Of a stretch of DNA of 64,000 nucleotides, positions 33,819 through 45,977 are shown one piece after another. The notes under the pieces are model-generated. The model made no database searches. It was not told the DNA's origin and worked only from the letters and a program-made list of their open reading frames with translations. Source of the DNA: Candolleomyces eurysporus (taxonomy: Eukaryota > Basidiomycota > Agaricomycetes > Agaricales > Psathyrellaceae); NCBI GenBank assembly GCA_027579435.1, contig JANBPK010000809.1, positions 336,736 through 400,735 of the forward strand, written 5' to 3'. A program made the position numbers and the translations under genes. Position 1 is the first letter of the stretch, and every line of letters begins with the position of its first letter.

Positions 33819-35309
33819 TCAATCGGACCCACGGGATCTGGAGCGATGATGGTGCTTGTGTCTTCGTGATTTGTGGATTACAATCGCTTGAGGAGGAGCT
33901 TGGACGACACCTCCCATACTTCCAGCGCTCATGGCTGTGCCTACCGGGACTCCGCCTGGCATGTAGGGTTGCTGGCCATACCCAGAATACCCGGAGCTTG
34001 TGCTCGAAGCGTGGGCCAAAGGCATCGGGACGGTTGAACCGCCTGGGTAAGTCATCGTTGCTCCGTAAGGACTGGCGCCGTAAGCACTGGGCAGACCTCC
34101 GGGATAATACGGTGAAGGGGGTGGATATCCAGGCGTCATACCTCCAACAGCGCTCCCAGCATAAGAGCCGGCCATGGGAGGAGGAAGGCCGTGGGGTGCT
34201 GCAGGGTATGGTGTCCCTTCGTAGCCCATACTGCCGGAGTATGACCGAGCCCGGGACATGGATCGAGCGCGAGAACGGGAACGTGCACGATGAGAAAGAT
34301 AAGGATCCATTTCATCGTCGTATCTGTATGGGTCGTCGTTTGCATAGTCATAATCATCGTAATGCGATCGTGAATGCGATCGGCCACGACGGTGGTGATA
34401 GAATTCATCATCTTGTCTCCTCTGCGTAACGATCAGCTGTCGAGACAGGTAAAGGAAGCAGCATGGCGAACCTGATAGAAGATATATGAAGCTGTATGTG
34501 CTGCGGCATCCGAAGCAGCAGAACGTGCGTAGGGATCCATTGTGCGTCCAGCAAAGCTCAACAAGCGGCTGGCTATTTGAAAGGAATTAGCAGGAGCGAC
34601 TTGGCACCGAGTTTGTGCTTACCTTCCGCAACGGCGAGACCTATCAAACCTTCTCTCTGCCTTTCGATGTCGGGCCCGAGAGGCTCGTACATCGATTGGT
34701 TATGCATCCAGGTCCGATAGGACTCATAGGCGGCTGCATGGCCGATTTCAGACGGGGACATAAGGTTTAGCTCATTCTGCCCTTTCGTTGTTAAGCCTGG
34801 TCGAAAGTAGAGTGAGAGGAACACGTACCATTCCTCCATAAGCACGGCGATGCCAATGCCTGGCCTCGTGGATCCCGACACCTAGGCCGCCAGTATTAGC
34901 CATGTCAAAGTGCCGGACTCGGTCCCAGGCATGGTTGAACAACGACCTATCAAACTCTGGGATTAGAGTATGGTTCCGGTGGAATCTCCTTCGACAAGTA
35001 ATTGTGAAGGTGGGATGCTCACGGATCTTGGCCAGTGGGGGCATGAGCACGGTAGAAATCAAGACCTCCCCCTTTGTTTATGGCTTTTATGTCAGTGCCT
35101 CGTGTTGGGGATCGTTTTGAGCGGTTAACTTACAGGTCGATTGCGGTTGGAAACTGGGAGGTGGAGGTGGTCCAAATTGGTACTATGGAGCAGTCCCAGA
35201 GAGATCGTCACGATACAGTTCAGCCTGGAGAATGGTGTGAGCATACCGGGTTCGCCCCGCCCCAAGGTTGGCCAGGTTGTTGATGATAGTAGGGTGCTGG
35301 ATAAGCCAT
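33819..35309 (-). CDS. Gly/Pro/Tyr-rich protein with conserved helical core
   Basis: Not recognised. The start is the ATG at 35307-35309 (MAYPAPYYHQQPGQPWGGAN). The N-terminus is Pro/Gln/Tyr-rich. A conserved-looking core follows: FGPPPPPSFQPQS, GGLDFYRAHAPTGQDP, SLFNHAWDRVRHFDMANTGG, IHEARHWHRRAYGGM, ELNLMSPSEIGHAAAYESYR and REGLIGLAVAEASRLLSFAG. The second half is Arg/Ser-rich (SHRARSRSRARSMSRARS), then Gly/Tyr/Pro/Ser-rich and ends KSRRHKHHHRSRSRGSD, a basic tail. The Arg-Ser and Gly-Tyr stretches suggest a disordered protein that may bind RNA or phase-separate, but this is inference. About six introns are needed. It is divergent with COG5, 223 bases away. Confidence 0.7.
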
Positions 35310-35532
35310 CTGAGAGGGTGGTTAGGGAGTAAGGCGGAGAAAGAGCGGTACTCGGTTATGAAAGAGACACCCCTTTAAGAGAGAGATATTTGGGGCGGTC
35401 CTGATCGGACGAGGTCCCTGGAGATGGGAGACGATTGGAAAGGTGTAAAAAGCAATAAACGCTGACATCACCGTAGGAATCGATCCCGCTGTTAATTACC
35501 TTATGTAAGCTGCCTCCCCTTCCTCCACCCAT

Positions 35533-38500
35533 ATGTCAGGCCCCCAGGAGTATTCGGTATTCGCCAATCCGGACTTTGACCCCAATGACTATGCCAACGC
35601 TATACTCGCCGGCGAGTCCTACCCTCCCCAAGACTCCAAGCCCAAGTCCTCCGCACCGTCCAAGTCCACATTGCAGGATTCCATAGCCAAAGAAGACATC
35701 TCAGTCGCCATCTCCAAACTCACCTTTGGCATCGACGACGTCTCCAAGCAGATCAAAAGTCTGGTAGAGTCAACAGCGTGTTTCTCCAGTCGAGAGCTGA
35801 CGCGACGAGCGCGTCCAGGTTACTGCACATCATGAGCATCTGCTCGGACAAGCTGCGAGCGCAAGCAATCTATCCGGGTCGCTGGTCTCCGTTCGCTCAG
35901 GCCTGAATGAGCTCAACAACTCGCTAGAAAAGTTGGTCACTCCGTGCAATCCAAGCCTCACAAGCCTAAATCGTCCGCTAGATTACAGCAAAGAGTTCAT
36001 GTTCCCTATGAAGCACTCCAGCTCCTGGTCGCGCGGCTACGCAAACTCCAAGAAGCTTCAGATATCCTCCGGAGAACCTCGCGTTTCGTTATTCTTGCAC
36101 GCCGGCTGCAGCTCCAGATGAGTGAGATGCAGGGCACAAGCAGCGACAAGAAAGTGGAGAAACCCTCCGTGGTGGAGACCAGCGATAGTCTAGCCTCTGC
36201 TACGGCCGCTCAGAGCCTTGATATTGAGGACGATAGGGAACGCACGATTGCCAAAGCTGCTTTGACGATATCTGAAATATGTGAGTGACTATTTGTGGTA
36301 CATGGCTCGATGCTGACATGTCCTCAAGCTTCCGTCCTCGATGGCCCTTCATCCAGCGAAAGCTCTGACACGTCAAGCAATATTTCTCTCCGAAACATCA
36401 ATGCCGTGGCTGCATTTGAGCCGTTCGTGGAAGAAGCTCGAAATCAAGTGAGCACCGAAATGGAGCAGATGGTTATTACTGGCTTGAAGACACTGGTCAG
36501 CTTAATCCCTGTTCATTCTCGATGGACTCTAAGATCATGAATCTATAGAATCAAACGGTGCTAGCGTCGTCTCTGCAAACAGCCTTCAATCTTGGGGTCT
36601 TGCCCGACCTTGTTCGTAACTTGTTGCACGACCTCTCTCAAGCTGTGGAAGACCGCATCAAGTCAGCGTTCGACCTTTCGAAAATATCAAAGGAAGCTTT
36701 GACAAAAGGTTTGTCTTTTTTTNCATCCCCGTCTTATTGCTATACTCAGGCGCATGGTATTCAGAGGCTTCAACCAATTCTCCCTCGCTCCAGTCATATA
36801 GATCTCGCGTGCGCACAGAACCAACAAACTTGACTGCCCCTCAATTCGCTGCCGCCCTGTGGACCCGTCTGGAAGCCATGTTTGACGAGATGGCTGAATG
36901 TTGCATCAAGGTGTATGCTCTCGAAAAGGTTTTGAAGATAAAGAAGAACCCCAATACTCTGGCTCCATTCCTCGACGATGTTTCTAAAGTGAGTTCGTGT
37001 ACGAACCTAGCCCTCCATCCGAATATTTATGTATCGCAGGCTCTCGACAACAAACCAAGTGCCATGTTTTGGTTATCTTTGAGCGTTACATTGGACAAAC
37101 ACTTCCGAGACTCTGCAAAAGGTTCCAGCCGCCTTCTTACATTTCTGAACCCCATTAATCCCTTTGATTAGCCTCTGCATTCCTCCAGCAGACTCTCGTT
37201 ACTGGTTATCCCAAAGTTCTGAGACTTTTCCATCAATTTTTCAGCCGGATCGCAGTCCACACCGATACAGTCTACGCTGATTCGCACCAGAGGTATGCAC
37301 AGGCTCCCGCACCTTCATCTCAACCACTCACGTACACAAAGTCCAGAAACGATCCTCGTCCTACGCTCTTTAGCGAACCTTGAAACTCAATACCTGTCTC
37401 GATCCGGCAACAAAATAAATGAGGCGGTTACTCAAGCCTTTTCTGGGGGCTCGCGAATGCCTCCCAATACAACTGAAGCAAGTAACGTCGCACGCGTTGT
37501 TGCTAACGAACTTGATTCTGCCAAGTTTGACCCACTGCTGGTAAAGTCGGTGGCAAAGAATGTGGCTTCTTGCCTTGAAAATGTCGTAACGAAAGTTGAC
37601 AGTCTGGTACGCAACTAGTGAATCCTTTGACCCGACGAGAATTAACTTGTGGATCAGATGGCTAGGGATCGATCGGCTGTTTCGTTGTTTGGGCCTACGG
37701 CTACGCCTCAGCATGAGGTTAATGCGTCTCTGGCGACGTTCTTGTATCAACTATCCCTTCGGCTCGTGCAGCTGGAGAATGAGCATACCGCTGGCGTATA
37801 CGCACTTGTTCGCCTGTCTATCAAGGTTCGTTTACTTTCAGAGAATATCTCTACATACTCTTATTCATGGCCCGCCTCGATCAGAACATCCAGGATGCGT
37901 ATGAAACACTTGTTCAGCCCATGCAGCAAGCCATACAACGAGAAATCAGTGCGATTCTTGCCAAGCTGCATCGAATCGACTTTGGACAGTCGGGAGGTGG
38001 GATGGCTGGTGGCTCTAGTTTCTGTCTACGAGAACTCTCGGAAAAGCTGGCCTTTATCAAGGGTGAAATTCTGGATTGTTACGATCTGGGCGAGGCCGCT
38101 CGAGCATGGTACGAACGAATCCGGATTCATTCGATTCGACACTCAATTCTTTTTACAAAAGGGTTGTATCCATCGTCAAGTTTACCATTCGGAACTTCTT
38201 GCTCCACATCTCGATAGCCAAACCTTTGAGTGAAGGTGGAAAGCTCCAGATGACAAGTGATATGACGGAGCTGGAGTTTTCATTGAATGCGTTCATGGCC
38301 GAGAATAATCAGGCTAAACGGGGTGATAATTTGCAAACTCTCGGGGAGGAGTACCGTGCGCTCAGAGCAATGAGGTGAGGAGCTCTTTCTTCTTCTCCAA
38401 CTCCCACATCATTAATTTCGCCGCGTTTTAGGCCACTTCTTTTCCTTGAGAACAAGCAGCTGTCGTCACCGGAAGCCACTGCAAACCTCCCTCCGCTCAT

Positions 38501-38744
38501 CGTTTTGCACCATATTCTGGTCCGCTCTCCGATTCCCCTCCCGCACAAATTGCATGGATGGCAAGAGGCGGAGTATGTGAGATGGCTAGACGAACACACA
38601 GACCAGGAGTCTTGGACGTTGATTGACGGTGGTTTGTCCCATTGGGAGAGGATATCCGAGGCGGAAGGAACGGATACCCAGGAAGCGAATGAGTATGCGG
38701 CACTGGCTAGAGCTGTGCTAAAGAATTGTCGGGCCTCTAGGTAG
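35533..38744 (+). CDS. COG5: Conserved oligomeric Golgi complex subunit 5
   Basis: Subunit of the COG tether, which works at the Golgi in retrograde vesicle traffic. The ATG at 35533 starts MSGPQEYSVFANPDFDPNDY, ANAILAGE, a typical COG5 N-terminus. Then come DDVSKQIKSLVTAHHEHLL, LSGSLVSVRSGLNELNNSLE, YEALQLLVARLRKLQEASDI and LRRTSRFVILARRLQ, the helical bundle of the family. Later exons give LNQTVLASSLQTAFNLGVLP, LWTRLEAMFDEMAECCIKVY, FWLSLSVTLDKHFRDSAKGS, IELLRIARQ-like Golgi-complex helices and ELEFSLNAFMAENNQAKRGD. The end is WTLIDGGLSHWERISEAEGT, then RAVLKNCRASR at 38744. More than ten introns interrupt it; an N at 36723 is in one of them. Confidence 0.9.
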
Positions 38745-38982
38745 ATAGATGTAGAGAGTTGAGAATTTATTCCTTCGGACTCCCATGTCCGAATCCGAAA
38801 CGCGAGAAAGCACGTGCTGAGAGGACAGATATTTTAATGGGAATGACTCGCAACAAATTCCGGCTCTTCAGACAGCGTTCAGGACGACAACGACGACGAC
38901 GAAATTCTACATCCAGGTATGAGCTCTGCTTGCTTAGAGAAGGTCTTTGTTGAGGGAATAGTGGTTGTGTGGCACAGGCATC

Positions 38983-40223
38983 ATGTCTCTCGCGTCTGTT
39001 CTTCGTGCGCGAACCCTAGCAAGAGGTTCAACGCGTTTATTCTCGTCAACCTCCTGTGTCACAAAAGATGCCCCTTCCAAGCCTCCTCAACCACCCAAAC
39101 CCATCGACGACTCCACCTCTGCTCTCGAGTATAAGAGGTTCCAGCGCACCAGACCCCCACCACTCCCAGCTGCTGAGCTTCCCAGGTCTCGAAGTGCCGA
39201 GGAAGCTGTGACTAACATCCTCTACAATACCCCTCCAGCCAACCTTCAACCATTCAAGAAGTACGTATTTTTTNGGAACTGATTCATTCTATTGTCTACT
39301 GAACAATTCTTTGCTGTGTATTTGATGTTCCCCCTTTAGGCACATCCTCAACTGTCTGGTGCAGAATGAACCTGGTGTGCTTTCTCGAGTGTCTGGAATT
39401 ATGGCAGGACGGGGCTTCAACATTGACTCGTTGGTCGTATGCCGCACGGAGATCCGGGACTTGAGTCGGATGTGTATCGTGCTCAGCGGACAAGACAGTG
39501 TCGTTGAGCAGGTCCGGAGGCAGTTGGAAGACTTGGTATGTTTCTACCCATCCCACATTATACAGACGCTCATTTGGATTATGATTCGATCGTCTCGCTC
39601 GGGATTGGGTGGGGTGCTGTGTAGGTTCCTGTCTGGGCTGTCCTCGATTACACCGACACCCGTGTAATCTCGCGCGAGCTCCTCCTCGCAAAAGTGTCCA
39701 TCCTCGGTCCGGAGTACGTCGACGAGCAGTTCGTCGGTGGTCCCTTCCACGAACCCCGCCGCACCCACGAAGTCTCGAAACTCGACCGCGAAGCCGCTTT
39801 GGCGCAAAACTTTGAACAGCGCGGAGCCACCGCTGTGGAAGGTAGTGCCGAGCCCGCCTTGACACCTTCCGAAGCCCTCCGCTTGAAGCACCAGCACCTG
39901 CACTCCATCTCTGTGCTCGCGAAGCAGTTTGGAGCCAAGGTCGTCGATGTTAGTGATCATAGTATCATCGTCGAGTTGACGGCCAAGACTTCTCGTGTTG
40001 AGGCGTTCTTGAATCTCCTCAAGCCATTCGGAATTCTTGAGGCCGCTCGAACAGGTTCGTTCCGATCTTCTTTTTATTTGTTTCGAAGGCCGTATGGACT
40101 GACTCCCTTTGTCTTTGCTTAGGTACTATGGCCATGCCTAGGACACCCATTCGGACTGATGAAGAAGAGGGCGCCGACGAACTTGGTGCTTCTGTCGATG
40201 CGAGCTTGCTTCCCCCTGGTTAA
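38983..40223 (+). CDS. ILV6: Acetolactate synthase regulatory (small) subunit
   Basis: Regulatory subunit of mitochondrial acetohydroxyacid synthase, which confers valine feedback inhibition on branched-chain amino acid synthesis. The ATG at 38983 gives a presequence rich in Arg and Ser (MSLASVLRARTLARGSTRLF). After an intron the ACT domain is clear: HILNCLVQNEPGVLSRVSGI, MAGRGFNIDSLVVCRTE. Next come DLSRMCIVLSGQDSVVEQVR, LEDLVPVWAVLDY, VISRELLLAKVSILGPEYVD and a second ACT-like region (HLHSISVLAKQFGAKVVDVS, DHSIIVELTAKTSRVEAFLN). The end is MAMPRTPIRTDEEEG... and SLLPPG at the TAA at 40221-40223. Four introns; an N at 39274 lies in one. Confidence 0.95.
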
Positions 40224-41048
40224 TTGCAATAGCCTATTGTAGTTTGGCAATCTCTGAAAATCGAGGGCTTTCTCTGTATTTATGATGGATCTTGGGATGT
40301 CTGCGGTTGAGGCTGTAGTGTTAGTATTAATGAATTTGCTGAGCAGTCGGAAATGTGTGCACTGAGAAAGCTGGCCAGTCGACGAAGCATTCCACGCTGG
40401 CTCTTGATTTGAAAAATATAAGGTTTGGACGGGGAACATGAACAGGGTGTGATTCATTCAGGGAAAGCTCTGAAGAACAATGCGCAGCAGTTTTCACTTT
40501 TCCATTGTTCCCCAAATACATCCTCGAGGTCAATGGCACGACTCCGCGCGAGCTGGCTCAACTCGAAGGCCGTTTCCCCATTCGTCCTGGGATTGCCGTT
40601 AAATCTCTCACGTTCATCAACAAGGCCGAGGGATCGCTAATTGCTCCGTGTTGTGTCGTGTCCATCCAGTCAAAGTCCAATGCTTTTTGAATTTGGTTAT
40701 ACAGTACAGATGTCAATAATAAGTATTAAGAATGAAGAACGACGGAGCGGGGTGCATCACAATGTACCCAGAGCGACAAAGCTGCGTAATAGAGGGAATA
40801 AATGCGACAGTAACACAACAGAGAACATTCGACAGCTAATAATTCAGTAGGGAGGACGATGGTAACGACGAGAAAGCAAGAGCAAAAAAGCAAAAGGGCA
40901 ACTGAGTGGACGAGCGAGCAAAGCAAGGTGAGTTACGTATGTGCAAAGACGAGAGAGCAAAGCAAAAGCGATAGCAGACGAAGAACGGGAGCAGGAGCAA
41001 AGCAGAAAGCGATAGATGGGATGAAGGGAGATAGCAAAAATAAACGGT
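40224..41048. other. Intergenic region with a short orphan frame
   Basis: The stretch 40505-40690 reads on the plus strand MFPKYILEVNGTTPRELAQL, then EGRFPIRPGIAVKSLTFINK. It looks protein-like but has no clear start, family or partner exon, and may be a gene remnant. The right part (40860-41040) is purine-rich with many AGCAAA runs and is probably the 3' UTR of the minus-strand HMG gene. Confidence 0.3.
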
Positions 41049-42862
41049 CTATAGGCAAGGCCCACCAACAGTGGGACTGCAAGGGGAAGGGTTATCGAAA
41101 GATCCTTCACTGATCAATGAAGGAGGGGGTTTCCAACGTCCTCCAACACGGCGAGAGGCAGCGAAGGGGGCACCGGAGGGAGGAACATAAGGTGTCGAAG
41201 ACTTTTGGAAACTCTCAGTATTGCTGAGATCAATGGATAGAGCAACCTGGGCATTGGAAGGGGGAGCTGGTGGCGGTGCGGGTTCAGCCGGGGGATCAGG
41301 CTCAGTTGCCAAAAAGTTGCCCTGGAGCAGCTCCAAAATGTCAGGAGCGAGTTCCGCATTGCCAGTGTCGTTCTGGTCGACGAATGTGCTAGGGTTCAAC
41401 GACAGGTCGAGCATACCAGGATTTCCATATGCTCCAAGGTCGAAGTCATTGAAATCGCTGATATTGACTTCCAAAGGGCCCTGAGGGAGGCCATCCAATT
41501 GACTTGGATCCAGGTCTGGGATGGTGAAGATATCTGTTCCCAAATTCCATGCATCCACAACCTGGCGACCGTACGAGTCGGGCTCGGTAAGAGCTCGCAT
41601 GGATTCGATGAAATCCGAATTCATGGGGAAATTGAACTAGAGCGACATGTCAGTTATACTGTAGAGCGAGAAAGGACGGAAAACGCACAGCTGTGAACGC
41701 CTGGCTGTCGAAGGCATAGGGATCGGACGGCGCTTCCGCAGCAGCAGTAAGAGAGGGCATGGCTGTCCCAGTTATCTGGCCATTATCGGGTGTCACTGGG
41801 TGAGAGGTTGAGCCTGCTTGAATCAAGGTAGTTGTGCCACTCATTGATTGCCCATCGTGATCAAGTGCGAGCTGGGGATCTATAGGCCCAAGAGTCGTGT
41901 CCAAAAATTGGTTAGAAGGGGTGGGGACAACATATGCGTTACTCTGCAGGTGTGGAGCGCTGGGAACGAGACTGGGATTCGGGGAAGGAGTAGGAATGGG
42001 CGTAGGAACGACAGGATTAGCAAAGTTGGGAATTGCCATTGGTGCCATTGACTGGGGGGAGGTCGAGTAGTTCGTCCGTGTTGCTGCAGGGCCGAAAAGG
42101 GCTAGATATGGGTTACCGCCCGAGGGTACAGCTGGGGAGGGAATGATACTAGGAAGAGTTTGGGAAATATGCGGATCGGAGAGGGTCAAGAGTCCAACAG
42201 CGGGTGTCGCAGCAACGGAAGGAGGATGGGAAGAGGCGGTTTCGTAACTTTCATCAGAAGTGGTCGTCGACTCTGGAGAAGACTCGGGAGCCGGTGAGGA
42301 AGCAAGGGAGACGGGGGGNCGACGGTCCTGCCGGGCCAAATAGTTCAATGGGATAGTAGATAGAACCAGAAGGAATAGGTGGGTATAAGTGGGCATGCTG
42401 AATAGATGGATGGGGAATTTGAAGTGCCTGCGGTTCAGGGGTGGAATGGGATGTTGGCGGTAGAGTTGGTGGTTGCTGTGAAGCGCGACCGCGCTGCTGC
42501 TGACGGGTCTTTCGCTCTGCCTCCTTCACCATCTTCTTCTGTTCACGAAGAGCAACCCTCTCCTCCTTCTTCATCGGTTGAAATCGATACCCAGGGTACT
42601 TGATCGAATGCTCTGCCTTCTTCTCATCGGCAAGACGCTCATAATGTTGACGCGTTTCGTCCGTCTCGTTCTTCCACATTCTTGAAATCATGCGCGAAAC
42701 GTCTGCCTGAGCGCGTCGCTCGCCCTGGGCGAGAGGTGGCAGTTCCTTGAGTCTGTCGGAGCGGTAGAGGATCCAGGCATTGGGAGGGCGGGGTGCGTTC
42801 TGTCTTGTCATGGCGAGGGCGGTGACGCCGCCGGTTTCCACGTTGCGTATGGGGCCCGCCAT
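41049..42862 (-). CDS. HMG-box transcription factor (fungal MATA-HMG type)
   Basis: DNA-binding regulator with one HMG box near the N-terminus. The ATG is at 42860-42862 (MAGPIRNVETGGVTALAMTR). The box reads RPPNAWILYRSDRLKELPPL, ADVSRMISRMWKNETDETRQ and HYERLADEKKAEHSIKYPGY, followed by the typical YRFQPMKKEER. This P-P-N-A-W-I-L-Y form matches mating-type and Ste11-like boxes. The rest is disordered: Gln/Pro-rich, Ser/Pro-rich, then an acidic C-terminus (IPDLDPSQLDGL, SDFNDFDLGAYGNPG) that could activate transcription. One intron lies near 41690. Deleting the N at 42319 joins GPAGPSPPVSLASSP. The end is SPTVGGPCL. No pheromone or receptor genes are adjacent, so it is probably not the mating locus itself. 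Confidence 0.92.
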
Positions 42863-42988
42863 CGTGGAGGAGGCTGGGGCGACACTTCCTGCGACGACGG
42901 ACGGACAGGCGGAAGGACGGAGGGGAAGGGTGGGAGATTAGTCGGCTGTATCGTCGAAAAAAGGTCAATAAATGGAATAAAAGAGAGG

Positions 42989-44015
42989 TCAATGGGCACT
43001 CACCAAGCCGCCACCCAGAGTGTCGTGGATCTCGCCCATCGCGCCGGTGAGGGTGTTTAGCTCGGCTCCCGTCTCCCTGCTCTTCTGCAACTCGCCCTGC
43101 AACCGACTGAGGATGACGTCGAAGCTCAGCCCAGTCTTTCCTGGCTGCCTGATCCCGCCACTCATGCCGCCGAGGCCGCCTAGCGAGGACGGTTGCTGGA
43201 TTTGGGGCCGTCTCTGCTGGGTGCCGTTGAAATTGAAGCCTGATGACGGGGCACCAGCGCCGACGGCATTGACGGGTTGGCCAGAGAGGCCGCCAGGACC
43301 ACCGGCGGCGGCAGCGGCGGCTTGTTGGTGTTGGTGGTATTGCTGCTGTGCTTGGTGCTGCTCGGCGCGGGCGGCGACCTGGGCATCTTGCTCGGTGAAG
43401 ACGCATATGACGCGTGCGGCGACCTTGTGGTGGATGATGGTTTTGTTGTCCTCGCCGACAATGTCGATGCCGAATTCCTGGGGCTCGAGTCAGAGGAGGG
43501 AGGAGGAAGACGGGGAGCAGGACGTACGACAATGTCATCGCTTTTTAGTTCGTATGGATCCGACTCGACGGCCTCGCTCGACAGCCTCTCGCCGTTGATA
43601 AAGGTTCCGTTGGAGCTCTTGACGTCCTTGATGAAAATCTGCGAGTGCCAACTCACGTCAACGGGGAACAAGAGAGCAGAGTCTGGCCCGTACCTTGCCG
43701 TTCTCCTCCCAGACCTCTGCATGCTGCCGGCTCAACACCTTGGAGTCAAAGTAGCCGTTTCGCTCGCCAGGGGCCGTCTTGGCGTTCGTCTGCCTCCCAA
43801 TCTTGACATGCTGGCCGTGCGAGAGCGCAATGTGCTTGGGGACGAACGAGTCGTTGAGGGGGTAGAGGTAGAGCGCCGGGTAGGGCAGCGGCTGCTGTTG
43901 CTGGGCTGCCACCATCTGCTGAAGCTGCTGCTGCTGGAGAAACTGTTGTTGTTGGTGGTGGGAAAGAGGGCCAGCGGCTGCGTTGGGCGTCGAGAACNGG
44001 CGCAGGGGCGGGCAT
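42989..44015 (-). CDS. FHA-domain protein, apparently short at the C-terminus
   Basis: The forkhead-associated domain binds phosphothreonine. This subgroup (SLMAP/Far10/Vps64-like) acts in STRIPAK-type complexes. The ATG at 44013-44015 (MPAPAP) joins to [20 protein letters not shown] when the N at 43998 is deleted. A Gln-rich stretch leads into the FHA domain: [44 protein letters not shown], then after an intron [20 protein letters not shown] and [21 protein letters not shown] Gln/Ala run and a Gly-rich region follow, then [20 protein letters not shown] and [11 protein letters not shown]. It then stops at 42989-42991 or, if spliced, ends at 42808. Relatives usually continue with long coiled coils and a membrane anchor, missing here. 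The HMG gene starts at once downstream. Confidence 0.8.
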
Positions 44016-44769
44016 CAAGGGACTGGAAAAGGGTTTCGAGGACGCTGCTCACGGCGAGGACGGATGGGTGAGCGCACGGACGCACAGTCGCAGCAGTGTG
44101 GGTGGGGAAGGGTGATGATGATGACGGGGTGACTAGGGAATGCGAACAGGCGGAGTTCCAATCCCGCACTGCCATCAACCGCGCACGGACACGTGTGGTA
44201 ATCAACAAGCTCGAATCTGCCAACGTCCAACGACAATGTCTACTCTAGTTATCTGATCTCTGCATACACCTGTCTGCCTCGTGCCCTGATTCCATTGTTT
44301 TCATGAATGAAGCCTTGCACAATACGCCACCTTCCTGGGCGCTATCTCTCCACACGCCGGATGCATAGCCGCTTGAAACGTTAAAACCTTTTTAAGCTCG
44401 AGCCGCAGCTTTCAACGATACAATTGAGAATATCACCTCTTGTCGATCGAAACCTTCTCTCCGTTCATGCTCCTCCAATCGCACAACCCACTTTAAGCCT
44501 TGGTACTCGACCGGTCACATTGGTCGAATCCAATCATCTACGTCATTTTCCGCTCCAAACCCCACTCGATTTCTCTTCGACTCTCAAGTTTGCTTTTTCT
44601 GCGCTGTCACGCCTTGCTGGTCTCTTGATCGTCCCACTTTCGTCCAACCCCCAAGCCCTCAGCGATCTTTCAGGCCAGAACGAGAGAAGAGCTCGACCAT
44701 CCCCAGTACGTTGCGTCGAAGAATGGTTCAACGAAACCCCGTGTATGTAAATCCAATATTAGTGTACAA
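44016..44769. other. Intergenic region between FHA gene and polytopic membrane protein gene
   Basis: This is the upstream region of the FHA gene and the 3' flank of the next minus-strand gene. A plus-strand frame at about 44424-44750 (TLKFAFSALSRLAGLLIVPL) lacks an ATG and a recognisable family. The palindromic CCTTTTTAAG near 44388 may be incidental. Confidence 0.3.
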
Positions 44770-45977
44770 CTAGTCCGCCTTCTCCATGTCACCGCTGGCG
44801 TCTCGACCTTCCTCTACGATGTAGACTTGAGCGTTTCCTCCTGCATTCGAACCCGATTGAAGGAAAGAGGCTTCGGGGCCCTGATGCGCAAACTCAAGAG
44901 GGGAACCGTCCTTGCTAGAAGGAAACTTGGTGAACGACCGGCCACTCGTGACCCGGAAAATAATCATGTGCGGTGCGAGCGACTGAGGAGACGAATCAGC
45001 ATTTTACATGGCACTTTAAAATCTAAACTCACGCAGAATGAGTAGAACAAGCCAGCAAACAGTGCGTCGCAGACAGAATAGCCCGCCGATAGCGAAGAGC
45101 GGGGCTTGCCATTTTGCTGCAAAATCGCAGTGATCAGGCCAAACACGCTCAGAGGGAGAGCCGACTCGATGAGAATAGCGACTACCCCAGTGTAGTGTCG
45201 CATATCTGCCAATGGTAAAAGCTCAGAGAAAATTCGCCGCGCCCGAATCAGGCGGAATGCGATGAGGCTTGTGAGAATAATATTCGTCGTAACCGTGAGC
45301 AAGGTCGATGCTGACGATAATCCCCTGATAAGTCCTAGATTTGTACTCTCGAGTGCGACGGGGAGGTTTCCTAAGAAGAAGAGGACTGGTCTCTTTGGTG
45401 AGTGATCCAAGATCTGAGAAACAACCCATACCTACGCCAACCAGAGACGTAACTGCAGGCAAGATTACCACCCACCAATGTTCTATCCAAATTACATAGC
45501 AGCGATACACCTGGTACCCATGAGCGTCCAGCATTGCAGAACCAGGACTCGATGCTTACAAGTAGCGCATCCCCCAACAGCAAAAGACACCCCATGGTCG
45601 CGATGCTGAGCAGTTGCTCCCAACCCTTGAAATTCTCCGCCATGAGCTGCCTCCAATGGTGACCCGAGTTTGACTGGAAAAGCACTTGAAAGTATTTGGC
45701 CATGTCAAGCGACGCTGCGAGAGTGGAGAGTACTGTTATAAGGAAGCTCGCTACCATATATCGTCTCCTTCCCTTCCTGAGGTGTGCTGCAGTCTCCAGG
45801 AAGACGGAAAGGCCATAGAGCGCCATAAAAATATGAACTCCTGGTATGCATCGTTGTCATAACTGTTCATGAGAGCGCCTATAGCCACGTACCGATTCCA
45901 ACCATAGTCAGCGTGTATTTTGCATACCCAGCCCGGGCATACACGATCAAGTTGCGTTCCACGCGATCCGGGTCCAT
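44770..45977 (-). CDS. Polytopic (about seven-helix) fungal membrane protein
   Basis: Unknown function, of the agaricomycete multi-helix membrane protein type. The ATG at 45975-45977 starts MDPDRVERNLIVYARAGYAK. After an intron, helices are VHIFMALYGLSVFLETAAHL, YMVASFLITVLSTLAASLDM, LLSIATMGCLLLLGDALLVY, IWIEHWWVVILPAVTSLVGV, VLFFLGNLPVALEST, TLLTVTTNIILTSLIAFRLI and VVAILIESALPLSVFGLITA. Between the last ones lie charged loops (RARRIFSELLPLADMRHYTG). A final helix (YSVCDALFAGLFYSF) leads to a polar cytosolic tail ending DASGDMEKAD at 44770. A G-protein-coupled receptor role is sometimes suggested for such proteins, but nothing here proves it. Confidence 0.75.

Noticed and set aside
41049..42862. 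Possible mating-type locus because of the HMG box
   Set aside because: Neighbours are an FHA gene, ILV6 and COG5. No homeodomain pair, pheromone precursor or receptor gene is present, so the box alone is not enough.
42862..43010. In-frame FHA-HMG fusion protein
   Set aside because: The usable donor at the end of the FHA frame is in a phase that does not lead into the HMG frame through the visible acceptors, so a single fused product is not supported.
42639..43538. Long minus-strand Arg/Pro/His-rich frame over the FHA and HMG genes
   Set aside because: It is an alternate-frame shadow of two well supported genes, and its composition is typical of such shadows.
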